A program made the translations under genes and the position numbers. From contig NZ_DBDF01000191.1 in NCBI RefSeq assembly GCF_002293435.1, positions 1 to 26,849 of the forward strand: a DNA stretch of 26,849 bases, in the 5' to 3' direction. The notes beneath the pieces were generated by a model, which saw nothing but the letters and a program-made list of their open reading frames with translations, searched no databases and was not told where the DNA came from. Below are positions 15,794 through 22,929 of the stretch, piece by piece. This stretch comes from Bacteroides sp. UBA939 (GTDB lineage Bacteria > Bacteroidota > Bacteroidia > Bacteroidales > Bacteroidaceae). The first letter of the stretch is position 1; each line of letters opens with the position of its first letter.

Positions 15794-16284
15794 TCGTAAT
15801 AATGGAAGATGATTTTATCCGGTTGCTCCATTATCCTCTTGTGATAATCAGGAAATGAAATCTGTTCACGTGCCTTTTGTGAGGGATAGAACACCGCACC
15901 AAACAAAAGAATTTCCATAGTAACAGCTGTCGAAAAGAAGTACGGAATAAACAGGCAAACTACGGCAATGATGGCGCTGATGAAAAGAGTTCTTCTGTTT
16001 TGCAGGAAATAGATGATACGTTCCGTAAAACGATGGGAGAATAGAAAGATGAAGGCTACGGATGAAGGAGCCAGATCATACACACTTTTAGCTATATGGA
16101 CGTAGTTGAAATGGAATAACAGTAATATCAACAACAGCACCAACGTATAGAATTTGCGCCAACAATGGCGGCTTGCCATGCATACATAGAACTTGGTCAT
16201 TCTCTTTCCGTCAGCTTTATAGCCAAACATAAAGAGTGCAAGCAACAATGCAGACAACAGAATATGAATATAATTTGTGATCAT
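15781..16284 (-). CDS. small integral membrane protein, unknown function
   Basis: The 167-residue product has about four membrane segments (roughly 4-22, 45-62, 70-84 and 98-118) and a cytosolic-looking tail with QISFPDYHKRIMEQPDKIIFHYYDW. Basic residues after the first helix (KADGKRMTK) and after the third (FTERIIYFLQNRR) suggest cytoplasmic loops. I recognise no family. It starts four bases after the stop of the 116-residue gene upstream, so the three genes 17087-15781 form one minus-strand operon. A role in surface exclusion, immunity or transport cannot be told from the sequence. Confidence 0.75.
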   Translation of the reverse strand: MITNYIHILLSALLLALFMFGYKADGKRMTKFYVCMASRHCWRKFYTLVLLLILLLFHFNYVHIAKSVYDLAPSSVAFIFLFSHRFTERIIYFLQNRRTLFISAIIAVVCLFIPYFFSTAVTMEILLFGAVFYPSQKAREQISFPDYHKRIMEQPDKIIFHYYDWND

Positions 16285-16288
16285 CTTA

Positions 16289-16639
16289 TTATGGTTCTAA
16301 TTCTAAAATGATGTGCCCGAAAGAGGCTTTCTTGATAATTGCTTCCGCATCCGTATAGAGCAACTGTTCATTCCTGCAACGTTTCTTGAACAATGGATTT
16401 CGGCTTAACGCACGTATAGCATTGTCCAGTTCAAACTCAGGAATGCTCCATTGTTGACCTTTTGGGTAGTTGTAATTGGACCATTTGACGACTAAACGTA
16501 AAACACGACTATGAACAGGATGCAGGTTTCCGCCGGTATGAACGCTGAAAATCTCTTCTCGGTCGGCATCCATGACATCTACCCATGTATAGGTGGAATG
16601 GATAAGGGTAACCAATTGATGATACAGTTCCGCCTTCAT
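16289..16639 (-). CDS. 116-residue unknown protein
   Basis: The start at 16639 (MKAELYHQLVTLIHSTYTW) is chosen because it lies one base after the preceding stop; the longer frame upstream overlaps the 148-residue gene and reads as its shadow. The product is soluble and mixed alpha/beta in character, with VVKWSNYNYPKGQQWSIPEF and a C-terminal KKASFGHIILELEP. No motif is recognised. The tight spacing to both neighbours implies that it works with them, possibly as a pair with the 148-residue protein. Confidence 0.65.
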   Translation of the reverse strand: MKAELYHQLVTLIHSTYTWVDVMDADREEIFSVHTGGNLHPVHSRVLRLVVKWSNYNYPKGQQWSIPEFELDNAIRALSRNPLFKKRCRNEQLLYTDAEAIIKKASFGHIILELEP

Positions 16640-16640
16640 A

Positions 16641-17087
16641 TCAGATAAAATCCCGTAGCAGTTCATCGACCTTGCGGTTATAGACGAACCGTCCTCGTTT
16701 GCCTGTTTCCACAAGCTCATTGCGCAACTCAACACCCATAACTTCCAGTGATGAATACAGAGTGATGTAAATGGTATCGCACTGGCAACGCTCATCTGAA
16801 ACGGCATTGAACTTGTACATGTGGTCGAAATGCGGATTGGAATACACACAGCAATGATGTCCGAAAACGGTAGCATCCGAAGGAATGTGATGATATAAAA
16901 GGATTAATTCCATTTGGTCTTCCAGTTCATCAATCAACTCTTCCAATGAGTACACCTTGGGTAGAAGGAATGTCAGCAATGCGCTCTCATCGGATAGTTC
17001 CGCTCCTTGAAAGAGGGCTGAGACAATAAGGTTGGGCATCTCCAGAGAAGCCAGCATGATGAAACGTTCGATATGTTCCTGTAGCAT
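16641..17087 (-). CDS. 148-residue unknown protein, first gene of a three-gene operon
   Basis: This acidic, soluble protein has an N-terminal helical half (residues 1-60, with SLEELIDELEDQMELILLYH) and a C-terminal half with His and Cys residues (VFGHHCCVYSNPHFDHMY). It ends in a basic stretch, KRGRFVYNRKVDELLRDF, which could be a small winged-helix end (a typical ELRNELVETGKRGRFVYNRKV wing pattern, seen here in two stretches). A promoter-like TACATTTG lies about 75 bp upstream. I do not recognise the family. Being first in its operon with a wing-like C-terminus, it could be a regulator, but that is speculative. Confidence 0.65.
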   Translation of the reverse strand: MLQEHIERFIMLASLEMPNLIVSALFQGAELSDESALLTFLLPKVYSLEELIDELEDQMELILLYHHIPSDATVFGHHCCVYSNPHFDHMYKFNAVSDERCQCDTIYITLYSSLEVMGVELRNELVETGKRGRFVYNRKVDELLRDFI

Positions 17088-17160
17088 ATAAATATAGTAT
17101 ATATGATTCCTTTTTAGTGAGAATTACTCTGTATTGTCTCCTATTTTAAAAAATCGAATG

Positions 17161-17187
17161 CAAATGTATGGTATAACGTTGTATAAC
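17161..17187 (-). promoter_or_regulatory. minus-strand promoter with a repeated operator-like motif
   Basis: On the minus strand TACATTTG (17168-17161) is a perfect -7 box for the operon beginning at 17087. Immediately upstream of it, GTTATAC occurs twice with a 10-bp period (plus-strand GTATAAC at 17171-17177 and 17181-17187). One-turn spacing inside the promoter fits a regulator binding on one face. The -33 match is weak (TTG about 23 bp away). Confidence 0.45.
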
Positions 17188-17243
17188 ATTCCAATGAAGA
17201 ATGATGCATTGATTAATTTAATTATTCTTATACAATCGTATTC

Positions 17244-17374
17244 CAAGTATGATTTATATAATTGATTATAAATCAATTGGATGATAACAAATGATGGTAA
17301 AAACAGAATATAGAAAGCGGAATGTTTTTGAGAAAAAGTATAAAGTTTATGTGTTTTTGATTCAAGTATGATTT
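17244..17374. repeat. AT-rich intergenic region with a 12-bp direct repeat and a palindrome
   Basis: CAAGTATGATTT occurs at 17244-17255 and again at 17363-17374. AATTGATT-ATA-AATCAATT at 17260-17278 is a perfect inverted repeat. The second direct repeat overlaps the putative -33 element of the gene at 17431. The 343-bp gap 17088-17430 otherwise shows only the two promoters and no convincing gene. Confidence 0.5.
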
Positions 17375-17400
17375 GTATTGTCAGAAACATTGTAACTTTA
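17372..17400 (+). promoter_or_regulatory. possible promoter of the recombinase-like gene
   Basis: TTTG at 17372-17375 and TAACTTTA at 17393-17400 approximate the -33 and -7 elements with a 17-bp spacer, 31 bp upstream of the ATG at 17431. The last base of the -7 box differs from consensus and the spacer is short, so confidence is modest. Confidence 0.4.
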
Positions 17401-17430
17401 CTCGCAAATTTCATATCTAAAGAATAAGCT

Positions 17431-18078
17431 ATGGCAAAAATAGGGTATTTGATGCATTCCACTCGTTATGATGGAGCCGAAGCCGATATTGAATGGATGA
17501 AGGATTACGGCTGTTGTGAGGTTTTCAAAGAGCAACCGGAACAGGAGAAATTGCGTCCGTTATGGAATAAGGTATTAGGAAATTTGCATAAGGGTGATGA
17601 GTTGGTGGTACCCAAACTTAGTAACGTGCTACAGGGCACCCGGCAGTTGGCGTTCTTTCTGGAATTTTGCCGGGTAAAAGTTATTCGGATCATCTCCATT
17701 CATGATAAGATTGACTCAGGCAATGAGTTGTTTCCTGAAACCAAAACGTCGGATGTACTGCTAACCATTGCTTTATTACCCGGAGAGGTAAATGCTAACC
17801 GGAAGGCTGCCAATCATATACACAAATTAAAGAGTAGAATCAAGGTTCTTACTCCCGCCGCGCATAATAAGGCTGAAAGGGTCAAACTTGTGGTGAACAT
17901 GTATAAAAGTGGGCATACGATTGATGATATCTGGAAAACAAGCGGATTCAAAAGCCGTAGTTCTGTTTTCAGGATATTGAATATGGCTGGTGTGGAACTG
18001 AACAGGGGGCATACAAAGGGGACACTGGGACCTAGAAAAGAGAAATATGAGGAGGGTGAAAATTATGAAGAAGACTAA
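17431..18078 (+). CDS. serine-recombinase-fold protein with missing catalytic arginines
   Basis: The 215-residue protein follows the small resolvase/invertase layout. The N-terminal domain (1-130) has MAKIGYLMHST where resolvases have GYARVST, FKEQPEQEKLRPLWNKVL with the conserved Arg42, and GDELVVPKLSNVLQGTRQL where the family has KLDRLGRS. The nucleophile Ser10 is present. The Arg two residues before it is Met8, and Asp-Arg and Arg of the DRLGR motif are Ser64-Asn65 and Gln68. Those arginines activate the scissile phosphate in gamma-delta resolvase, so strand exchange is doubtful. A linker helix and a Hin-like helix-turn-helix (about 155-195, HTIDDIWKTSGFKSRSSVF) follow, then a charged tail. 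It may now be a DNA-binding regulator or architectural protein. It heads a three-gene plus-strand cassette. Confidence 0.75.
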   Translation: MAKIGYLMHSTRYDGAEADIEWMKDYGCCEVFKEQPEQEKLRPLWNKVLGNLHKGDELVVPKLSNVLQGTRQLAFFLEFCRVKVIRIISIHDKIDSGNELFPETKTSDVLLTIALLPGEVNANRKAANHIHKLKSRIKVLTPAAHNKAERVKLVVNMYKSGHTIDDIWKTSGFKSRSSVFRILNMAGVELNRGHTKGTLGPRKEKYEEGENYEED

Positions 18079-18187
18079 GAACACAGTAATTCGCATGTGT
18101 TATTTTGGTGTACCGATTTTATTGGCCTTACAGATTGTTTTGATTTGCTATTTCTTATTCATATCAAATTGCATTATATGTCCATAG
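18065..18187 (+). CDS. 40-residue single-pass membrane peptide
   Basis: A short frame starts at ATG 18065 inside the 3' end of the recombinase-like gene (14-bp overlap) and stops at TAG 18185-18187, overlapping the next start by 10 bp. GAGGAGGG (about 18049-18056) sits 8-9 bases upstream, an unusually strong Shine-Dalgarno sequence for Bacteroidota. The peptide has a basic N-terminus (KKTKNTVIR), a membrane helix (PILLALQIVLICYFLFI) and a Cys-containing end. Overlap on both sides suggests translational coupling through three genes. The function is unknown; a toxin, a partner of the HXXEE protein or a leader peptide are options. Confidence 0.55.
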   Translation: MKKTKNTVIRMCYFGVPILLALQIVLICYFLFISNCIICP

Positions 18188-18666
18188 TACTGCTATACAT
18201 CTTGCTGCCATTGGTGTTCCTGATTCACGATTTGGAAGAGATTGTGATGAGGATGCATTGTATGCCGCATATTGTGCGGTTGGTCTCCAGTAGATTCCCA
18301 CGGATAACTCCTATCATTAGACATCTACAAAATATTAGCACAAGGAATTTTATCATCATCATTATCGAAGAGTTCCTCTTGATTATCGTGGCTTTAGCGG
18401 TATTCCTTTATGATATTCCTTATCCGCTATTAGCTCTATTTTGGGGGTTTAGCATTCATTTGTTCGTGCATATCGCACAGGCTATTGTCATAAGGAGATA
18501 TGTACCGGGGTTAATTACATCGTTGCTATTTCTGCCTTATTGCGCTATGGGAGGCGTGCATCTGATTCAACGATATGGTTTAGATCTGAATATGTTATTA
18601 GCGGTAATCGGATTTGCTATCGTTGTGACCAATTTATTAATCATGCACCGAATCATGAGAAAATAA
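18178..18666 (+). CDS. HXXEE-family integral membrane protein
   Basis: The first ATG in frame, 18178, gives a 162-residue protein; a GTG at 18097 would extend it across the 40-residue ORF and is less likely. The motif FLIHDLEE (His17, Glu20, Glu21) in the first membrane segment names the HXXEE family (Pfam domain of unknown function). Later family features are present: HLFVHIAQAIVIRRYVPG (about 94-111, with His94, His98 and Gln101). Four to five hydrophobic segments follow the same layout as other members. Conserved His and Glu within the membrane suggest metal binding or a membrane hydrolase, but no activity is established. It ends 18 bp from the convergent recD2-like gene. Confidence 0.78.
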   Translation: MSIVLLYILLPLVFLIHDLEEIVMRMHCMPHIVRLVSSRFPRITPIIRHLQNISTRNFIIIIIEEFLLIIVALAVFLYDIPYPLLALFWGFSIHLFVHIAQAIVIRRYVPGLITSLLFLPYCAMGGVHLIQRYGLDLNMLLAVIGFAIVVTNLLIMHRIMRK

Positions 18667-18684
18667 AAAAGGGTACTCTCACAT

Positions 18685-20967
18685 TTACTTTCCTTTATTC
18701 CCATACGGAACGATATCCTCCGCTGCCATTAAGCCGGAAGATTCTGAAAGTTCGGGATAAGGGATGACTTTCGGCGCTATAACCGGTTTTTGGGTTTCCG
18801 TTGCTGGGGTTAAATCTTTCTTTTCGGTTCCCGCTGCTAATACCGGCGGGTTTAACCTTTCTTTGAGTTTTGTATTGCGTTTCAACACTGACATATTGCG
18901 GATGGCATAAGCCAAAGCCTTTGTCGTGCCGATAAGCACACAAATCTTCTTGGCACGGGTAATGCCGGTGTAGATAAGGTTGCGTTGGAGCATCACATAA
19001 TGATTCATCAATACCGGCATGAGTACTATCGGGTATTCCGAGCCTTGCGATTTATGAATGGTGGTGGCATAAGCCAAAGAGAGTTCGTCGAGTTCGGAAA
19101 CCTCATATTCAACCGATGTACCGTCAAAATTGGCAATGAGGGTTCGGTCTTCCATATCAACCTCTTCAATGTACCCCAAGTCGCCATTGAACACGTTCTT
19201 GTCGTAGTTGTTCCGTATTTGCATCACGCGATCCCCTTTCCGATATGAGTAACCGCCCCGATTCAGGCAGATGGATGTTGGATTCAAAGCATCCTGAAGG
19301 AGTAAATTCAGATTTGATGCGCCTACAACTCCCCGTTGCATGGGCGTGAGGACTTGTATTTTGCTTGCCGGCAAGTGATATGCTTTCGGAAGCCGCTCCT
19401 TCACCAGGCGGACAATGCTTTCAGCAACCTGATTCGGGTCTTCTGTTTTTATAAAGAAAAAGTCGGTGTCTTTGCCGTTGCTTGTATCGGGGAACTTCCC
19501 GTGATTGATAGCATGGGCGCTCATTATTATCCGGCTGGACTGGGCTTGGCGGAAAATCCGGGTCAGGCGTACAACAGGAATCTTCTCGGAATCAATGATG
19601 TCACGCAATACGTTGCCGGATCCGACACTTGGCAACTGGTCGATATCACCTACCATCACTAACCGCATTCCGGTGGAAACGGTTTTCATCAGATGGTTCA
19701 TCAGGAGAATGTCTATCATGGAGCATTCATCAACTATTAAAGCATCGGCTTCCAACGGGTTCTCTTCATTGCGTTTGTATCCGTCTTTGGGGTTGTATTC
19801 CAACAACCGGTGGATGGTTTTGGCTTCCATACCGGTGGCTTCGCTCATTCGTTTGGCGGCTCTTCCGGTTGGCGCAGCAAGCAGGATGCTCATGCCTGCC
19901 GTCTTCAAGGCGGCAATGATACCTTGTGTGGTAGTGGTCTTGCCCGTTCCGGGGCCACCTGTCAGAATCATGACTTTGGATTCTACGGCTTGACGGATAG
20001 CGGCTATCTGAACATCATCGTATTCAATGCCGGTCTCTTTTGAGATGGCGGCAAGGTTGAATGTCGGTTTCTTCCTACTTGTTTCACCTGCTTCCACTAA
20101 CGCCCGGAGACGGTTGGCCACGCCACATTCGGCATAGTAAAAAGGAGGAAGATAGATGGCTTCATTGTCAAGTTCCAAATCCTTAGCCTCAATCATTTGT
20201 TTCATTGCTTGCCTTATGGGTTCTTCCTCTACTTCAAGTAACTGTATGGCTGATTTTATCAGTTGTTCCTCTTCGGCATATACATGACCATCATTGGATA
20301 GTTGTCCCAGTGTGTAGAGGATTCCACTCCGGCAACGGCGCAAGTCATTCTTTTCATATCCCATTTTGGCGGCTATGCCGTCAGCAGTCTTGAATCCGAT
20401 CCCCCATATATCATCCGCCAGGCGATAAGGATTGTCTTTTACCTTGTCAATGCTCTCCTTGCCGTATTCACGGTAGATCTTGGCGGCGTATGCCGTACTT
20501 ACCCCGTAACCTTGAAGAAAGAGCATCACGTTCTTGATATCCTTTTGCTTCTCCCAGCTCTCACCGATTTTCTCCACACGCTTCTTACCGATACCGGACA
20601 CTTCATACAGCCGTTCGATGTTATTTTCTATCACGTCAATAGTCTCCAGCCCGAACTTCTCCACAATCAACTTGGCGAGCTTGGAACCGATACCTTTCAC
20701 CAATCCACTACCCAAATATTTCTCAATACCGTAAATGGTGGCGGGCATGACCTCTTCCCATGATTCCGCGATAAACTGACTTCCGTATTTCTTATCGACT
20801 TTCCAGTTGCCGTCGCATAGCAGGACACTTCCCACCGGAACTTCCAGCAGGTTGCCCACCAGAGTCACAGGGTCATTATAGCCTTTTACAAGAACCTTCA
20901 TGACCGAATATCCGTTATCGGGATTCTGATAGGTGATACGTTCTACTACGCAGCGGAGTTTTATCAT
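18685..20967 (-). CDS. recD2: RecD2-like ATP-dependent 5'-3' DNA helicase
   Basis: The 760-residue length and layout fit RecD2 rather than RecBCD RecD. The N-terminal OB-like region (1-75) has LRCVVERITYQNPDNGYSVM. Helix-hairpin-helix segments occupy about 85-205 (LVKGIGSKLAKLIVEKFG, LYEVSGIGKKRVEKIGESW, DDIWGIGFKTADGIAAKMG). The superfamily 1B motor has Walker A GGPGTGKT (337-344), APTGRAAKRM, Walker B VDEC (412-415), GDIDQLPSVGSG (440-451) and the C-terminal motif YATTIHKSQGSEYP (633-646) with LIYTGITRAKK. The last 60 residues are a Pro/Thr-rich disordered tail. It probably resolves stalled forks or recombination intermediates during element replication or establishment. It starts 25 bp after the RHH gene, so it is likely co-transcribed with parA and the RHH gene. 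Confidence 0.92.
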   Translation of the reverse strand: MIKLRCVVERITYQNPDNGYSVMKVLVKGYNDPVTLVGNLLEVPVGSVLLCDGNWKVDKKYGSQFIAESWEEVMPATIYGIEKYLGSGLVKGIGSKLAKLIVEKFGLETIDVIENNIERLYEVSGIGKKRVEKIGESWEKQKDIKNVMLFLQGYGVSTAYAAKIYREYGKESIDKVKDNPYRLADDIWGIGFKTADGIAAKMGYEKNDLRRCRSGILYTLGQLSNDGHVYAEEEQLIKSAIQLLEVEEEPIRQAMKQMIEAKDLELDNEAIYLPPFYYAECGVANRLRALVEAGETSRKKPTFNLAAISKETGIEYDDVQIAAIRQAVESKVMILTGGPGTGKTTTTQGIIAALKTAGMSILLAAPTGRAAKRMSEATGMEAKTIHRLLEYNPKDGYKRNEENPLEADALIVDECSMIDILLMNHLMKTVSTGMRLVMVGDIDQLPSVGSGNVLRDIIDSEKIPVVRLTRIFRQAQSSRIIMSAHAINHGKFPDTSNGKDTDFFFIKTEDPNQVAESIVRLVKERLPKAYHLPASKIQVLTPMQRGVVGASNLNLLLQDALNPTSICLNRGGYSYRKGDRVMQIRNNYDKNVFNGDLGYIEEVDMEDRTLIANFDGTSVEYEVSELDELSLAYATTIHKSQGSEYPIVLMPVLMNHYVMLQRNLIYTGITRAKKICVLIGTTKALAYAIRNMSVLKRNTKLKERLNPPVLAAGTEKKDLTPATETQKPVIAPKVIPYPELSESSGLMAAEDIVPYGNKGK

Positions 20968-20992
20968 CTTCTTTTATTGCCTTCCTTATGGA

Positions 20993-21250
20993 TTATTCTT
21001 TTTCGTACTTATCCAGGTACTCCTTCATGGCTTCATTGACTATGTCTTTCAAGGACATATTCTTATCAATCGCCAGATACTTCATTCTTGTATGGATACT
21101 CTTGTTGATAAGAAAGTTACAGTGTACCACTGTCTCTTTCTCAGTCGCAACTTTTGCAGGTTTATCCTCTGTAGAAGAGGGTGCGGTTGATGAAAGGAGA
21201 CCGTTTAAGCCACCTTTCATGCTGTCTTTTAGCTGATTGCTTTTGCCCAT
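20993..21250 (-). CDS. ribbon-helix-helix partner of ParA (ParB/ParG-like)
   Basis: This 85-residue protein has a basic, Ser/Lys/Gly-rich flexible N-terminus (1-38) and a C-terminal ribbon-helix-helix fold (about 41-82): a strand VHCNFLI, helix IHTRMKYLAIDK, turn NMS and helix LKDIVNEAMKEYLDKY. A disordered N-terminal tail plus RHH is the build of ParG and related centromere-binding adaptors, whose tail stimulates ParA ATPase. The gene begins six bases after the parA stop. It probably binds the palindromic sites upstream of parA, serving both as centromere-binding protein and as repressor. Confidence 0.8.
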   Translation of the reverse strand: MGKSNQLKDSMKGGLNGLLSSTAPSSTEDKPAKVATEKETVVHCNFLINKSIHTRMKYLAIDKNMSLKDIVNEAMKEYLDKYEKE

Positions 21251-21256
21251 ATCGCT

Positions 21257-22012
21257 TTACTTTAGTTTTAGAACTTCTTCGGCTAAATCCAGGTAATCTT
21301 TGGCTCCGTTACTATTCTTATTATACTCATAGATATTCTTCCCATTAATCGGGGCTTCTGCCAAAGCCACATTGTCACGGATGATTGTTTTGAAGACCTT
21401 TTCGCAGAAAGAATCCTGAATAATCTCCGTAACGCTCTTGTTCAGAGTCTTGCGTTTGTCATATTGGGTAATGACAATACCACCAATTTTCAAATTGGGA
21501 TTGAGACGTTCTTGAACGATGCTGATGACATTCATAATCTTAGCCATACCTCGCATTGCCAAAAATTGAGCCTGAACCGGTATGATTAAGAAATCGGCTG
21601 CCGTCAATGCGTTTAAGGTAAGTAATCCCAAAGAGGGTGGGCAGTCAATCAGGATATAGTCAAACTTATTCTCTTTGGGCAGTTTGCTTATCAGTTGCTT
21701 TAAAATCATTTCACGCCCCGGTTCATTGATTAGTTCTGATTCTGCCGCCGATAAGTCAAGGCAGGATGGTACCAAAGTGATACCATTTCCTGTTTTTATA
21801 AGAGGAAGAGAATATTCTCCTTTCATTGCTCCATATACCGTATTAGGCTCCTCAATAGAGCAACCAAAGGACTCGGTAAGGTTTGCCTGTCCATCAAGGT
21901 CAATAACAAGGATTTTCTTACCTTTCTGTTGCAGGGCGGCTGCGAGATTGATGGTTGTGGTAGTCTTTCCGACACCTCCTTTGTGGTTTAATATAGCTAT
22001 AATATTAGACAT
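21257..22012 (-). CDS. parA: ParA-family partition ATPase
   Basis: The 251-residue size without an N-terminal DNA-binding extension places it with type Ib/Soj-like ParA proteins. The deviant Walker A motif KGGVGKTTTT is at 11-20. LVIDLDGQANLTESFG (about 35-50) carries the A' motif, and DYILIDCPPSLGLLTLNAL (about 114-132) the Walker B region. PVQAQFLAMRGMAKI follows. ParA dimers bound to the nucleoid move plasmid copies apart through an adaptor, here most likely the RHH protein encoded directly downstream. A perfect -7 box and several palindromes lie just upstream, so autoregulation is likely. Presence of a par module favours a plasmid, though integrative elements also carry ParA. Confidence 0.93.
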   Translation of the reverse strand: MSNIIAILNHKGGVGKTTTTINLAAALQQKGKKILVIDLDGQANLTESFGCSIEEPNTVYGAMKGEYSLPLIKTGNGITLVPSCLDLSAAESELINEPGREMILKQLISKLPKENKFDYILIDCPPSLGLLTLNALTAADFLIIPVQAQFLAMRGMAKIMNVISIVQERLNPNLKIGGIVITQYDKRKTLNKSVTEIIQDSFCEKVFKTIIRDNVALAEAPINGKNIYEYNKNSNGAKDYLDLAEEVLKLK

Positions 22013-22040
22013 ATTTCATTTCGTTTTTAATATTCAACTA

Positions 22041-22128
22041 CAAAGATAGTACTATTAATAGTATATACTAATATTAGTATTTAATATTGTTACTATTTTA
22101 CTTTATTTAGTTATTACTATAAGTAGTA
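22041..22128 (-). promoter_or_regulatory. parA promoter with AT-rich palindrome array (operator or centromere)
   Basis: On the minus strand TATCTTTG (22048-22041) is a consensus -7 box some 29 bp before the parA start. Directly upstream lie TACTATTAATAGTA (22050-22063), ATACTAATATTAGTAT (22065-22080, perfect 16-bp palindrome) and the imperfect TACTATAAGTAGTA (22115-22128), with another TACTAT at 22091. The repeated half-site TACTA(T/A) overlapping the promoter is what a RHH repressor and partition site would look like. Confidence 0.65.
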
Positions 22129-22190
22129 TTTATTGATATACAATAGGTTGCATATCATAAATTATCTTTTTATCTGATATTGAAACACAT

Positions 22191-22240
22191 TCCTTTAGCC
22201 CATATTCTGAATACAAGAGTCTGGAATATGGACTAAAGGA
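22191..22240. repeat. long hairpin, 17-bp arms
   Basis: TCCTTTAGCCCATATTC (22191-22207) pairs with 22224-22240 in all but one position (C22199 against A22232) around a 16-nt loop. It lies between the parA control region and the stop of the 121-residue gene. It could be that gene's terminator, but the sequence beyond has only a weak T content (TGTGTTTC on the minus strand). A protein-binding or recombination core site is the alternative. Confidence 0.6.
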
Positions 22241-22254
22241 TGAGTAACGGCAGG

Positions 22255-22620
22255 CTATTCTGCCAATAGCTCCATCCATTGTTGCCGGCAGAACTGTTCG
22301 TATTCAGCTTTATCAGTGCCTTTTTCTATGGCTCTATCAATGATTTCACTTATCTCATCATAAGAAGCTCTATCGGTAATGCATTTGGTTTCTTGATAGT
22401 CCATCAAATAAACCTCGTAATAGTCACTGCTATTAAGAGCTACCAACACAAACCCTTTGAACAAGCGCCCATTTACCTTGAATTTGAGTGCCGGCATTTG
22501 TTTGAACACTGTAGCGATAAACTTTTCCACTCCCCAAGAGAGGACAACATTCATTGGAGTTGTAGCCAATAACTGATTTTTAGCGGTCTCCGCCACCTGT
22601 AAAACATATTCCTTATCCAT
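22255..22620 (-). CDS. 121-residue unknown protein
   Basis: This small soluble protein has an N-terminal helix region (residues 1-40), a beta-rich middle (ALKFKVNGRLFKGFVLVAL, YYEVYLMDYQETKC) and a helical, acidic C-terminus ending QFCRQQWMELLAE. It has no signal peptide, membrane helix or catalytic motif I can name. It follows the 94-residue gene by 18 bp, suggesting a two-gene unit upstream of parA. Small conserved unknowns in this position are common in Bacteroidales elements, but a function cannot be given. Confidence 0.7.
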   Translation of the reverse strand: MDKEYVLQVAETAKNQLLATTPMNVVLSWGVEKFIATVFKQMPALKFKVNGRLFKGFVLVALNSSDYYEVYLMDYQETKCITDRASYDEISEIIDRAIEKGTDKAEYEQFCRQQWMELLAE

Positions 22621-22638
22621 AATTGAAAGTATTTAGAA

Positions 22639-22923
22639 TTAAATAAATGGTATGGGTTGACCTTTCTCCTGAAGGCATTCCAGTATTGCTTTTGCGTCTT
22701 CATGAGATGCACGATTACGGTCATCATAGTGGCGATTGTCACTTGCCATGACCTTCAGGCATTCGAGGATTAGCCGATAAAGGGATTGTTGTAGTGTTGG
22801 GTGCATCATTGGGATTGCTGCCGCAAAATTCTTGGCATTGAAACTATAATCGTTCAATGCATCTTCAACCGTCTTAGCCAGTTGGTACTCTTTTGTCTGT
22901 TCGATGTTCTGGTACTTCTTCAT
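22639..22923 (-). CDS. 94-residue unknown protein
   Basis: The ATG at 22923 (MKKYQNIEQTKEYQLAKTVEDAL) is preferred over an in-frame TTG two codons upstream. The product is helical and soluble, with NAKNFAAAIPMMHPTLQQSL and an Arg/His-rich segment SDNRHYDDRNRASHEDAKA before a short C-terminal helix. I do not recognise a family. It is the first gene of the minus-strand run leading through the 121-residue gene towards parA. No clear -7 box is seen upstream. Confidence 0.68.
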   Translation of the reverse strand: MKKYQNIEQTKEYQLAKTVEDALNDYSFNAKNFAAAIPMMHPTLQQSLYRLILECLKVMASDNRHYDDRNRASHEDAKAILECLQEKGQPIPFI

Positions 22924-22929
22924 ATTCAA

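Noticed and set aside
16640..16876. N-terminal extension of the 116-residue gene
   Set aside because: It lies in another frame of the 148-residue gene and is Ser/Cys/Ile-rich; the ATG at 16639, one base after the upstream stop, is a better start.
17124..17462. 112-codon minus-strand frame across the AT-rich gap
   Set aside because: It overlaps the start of the recombinase-like gene and both promoter candidates, consists of Ile/Phe/Tyr-rich AT-driven sequence, and has no motif; probably non-coding.
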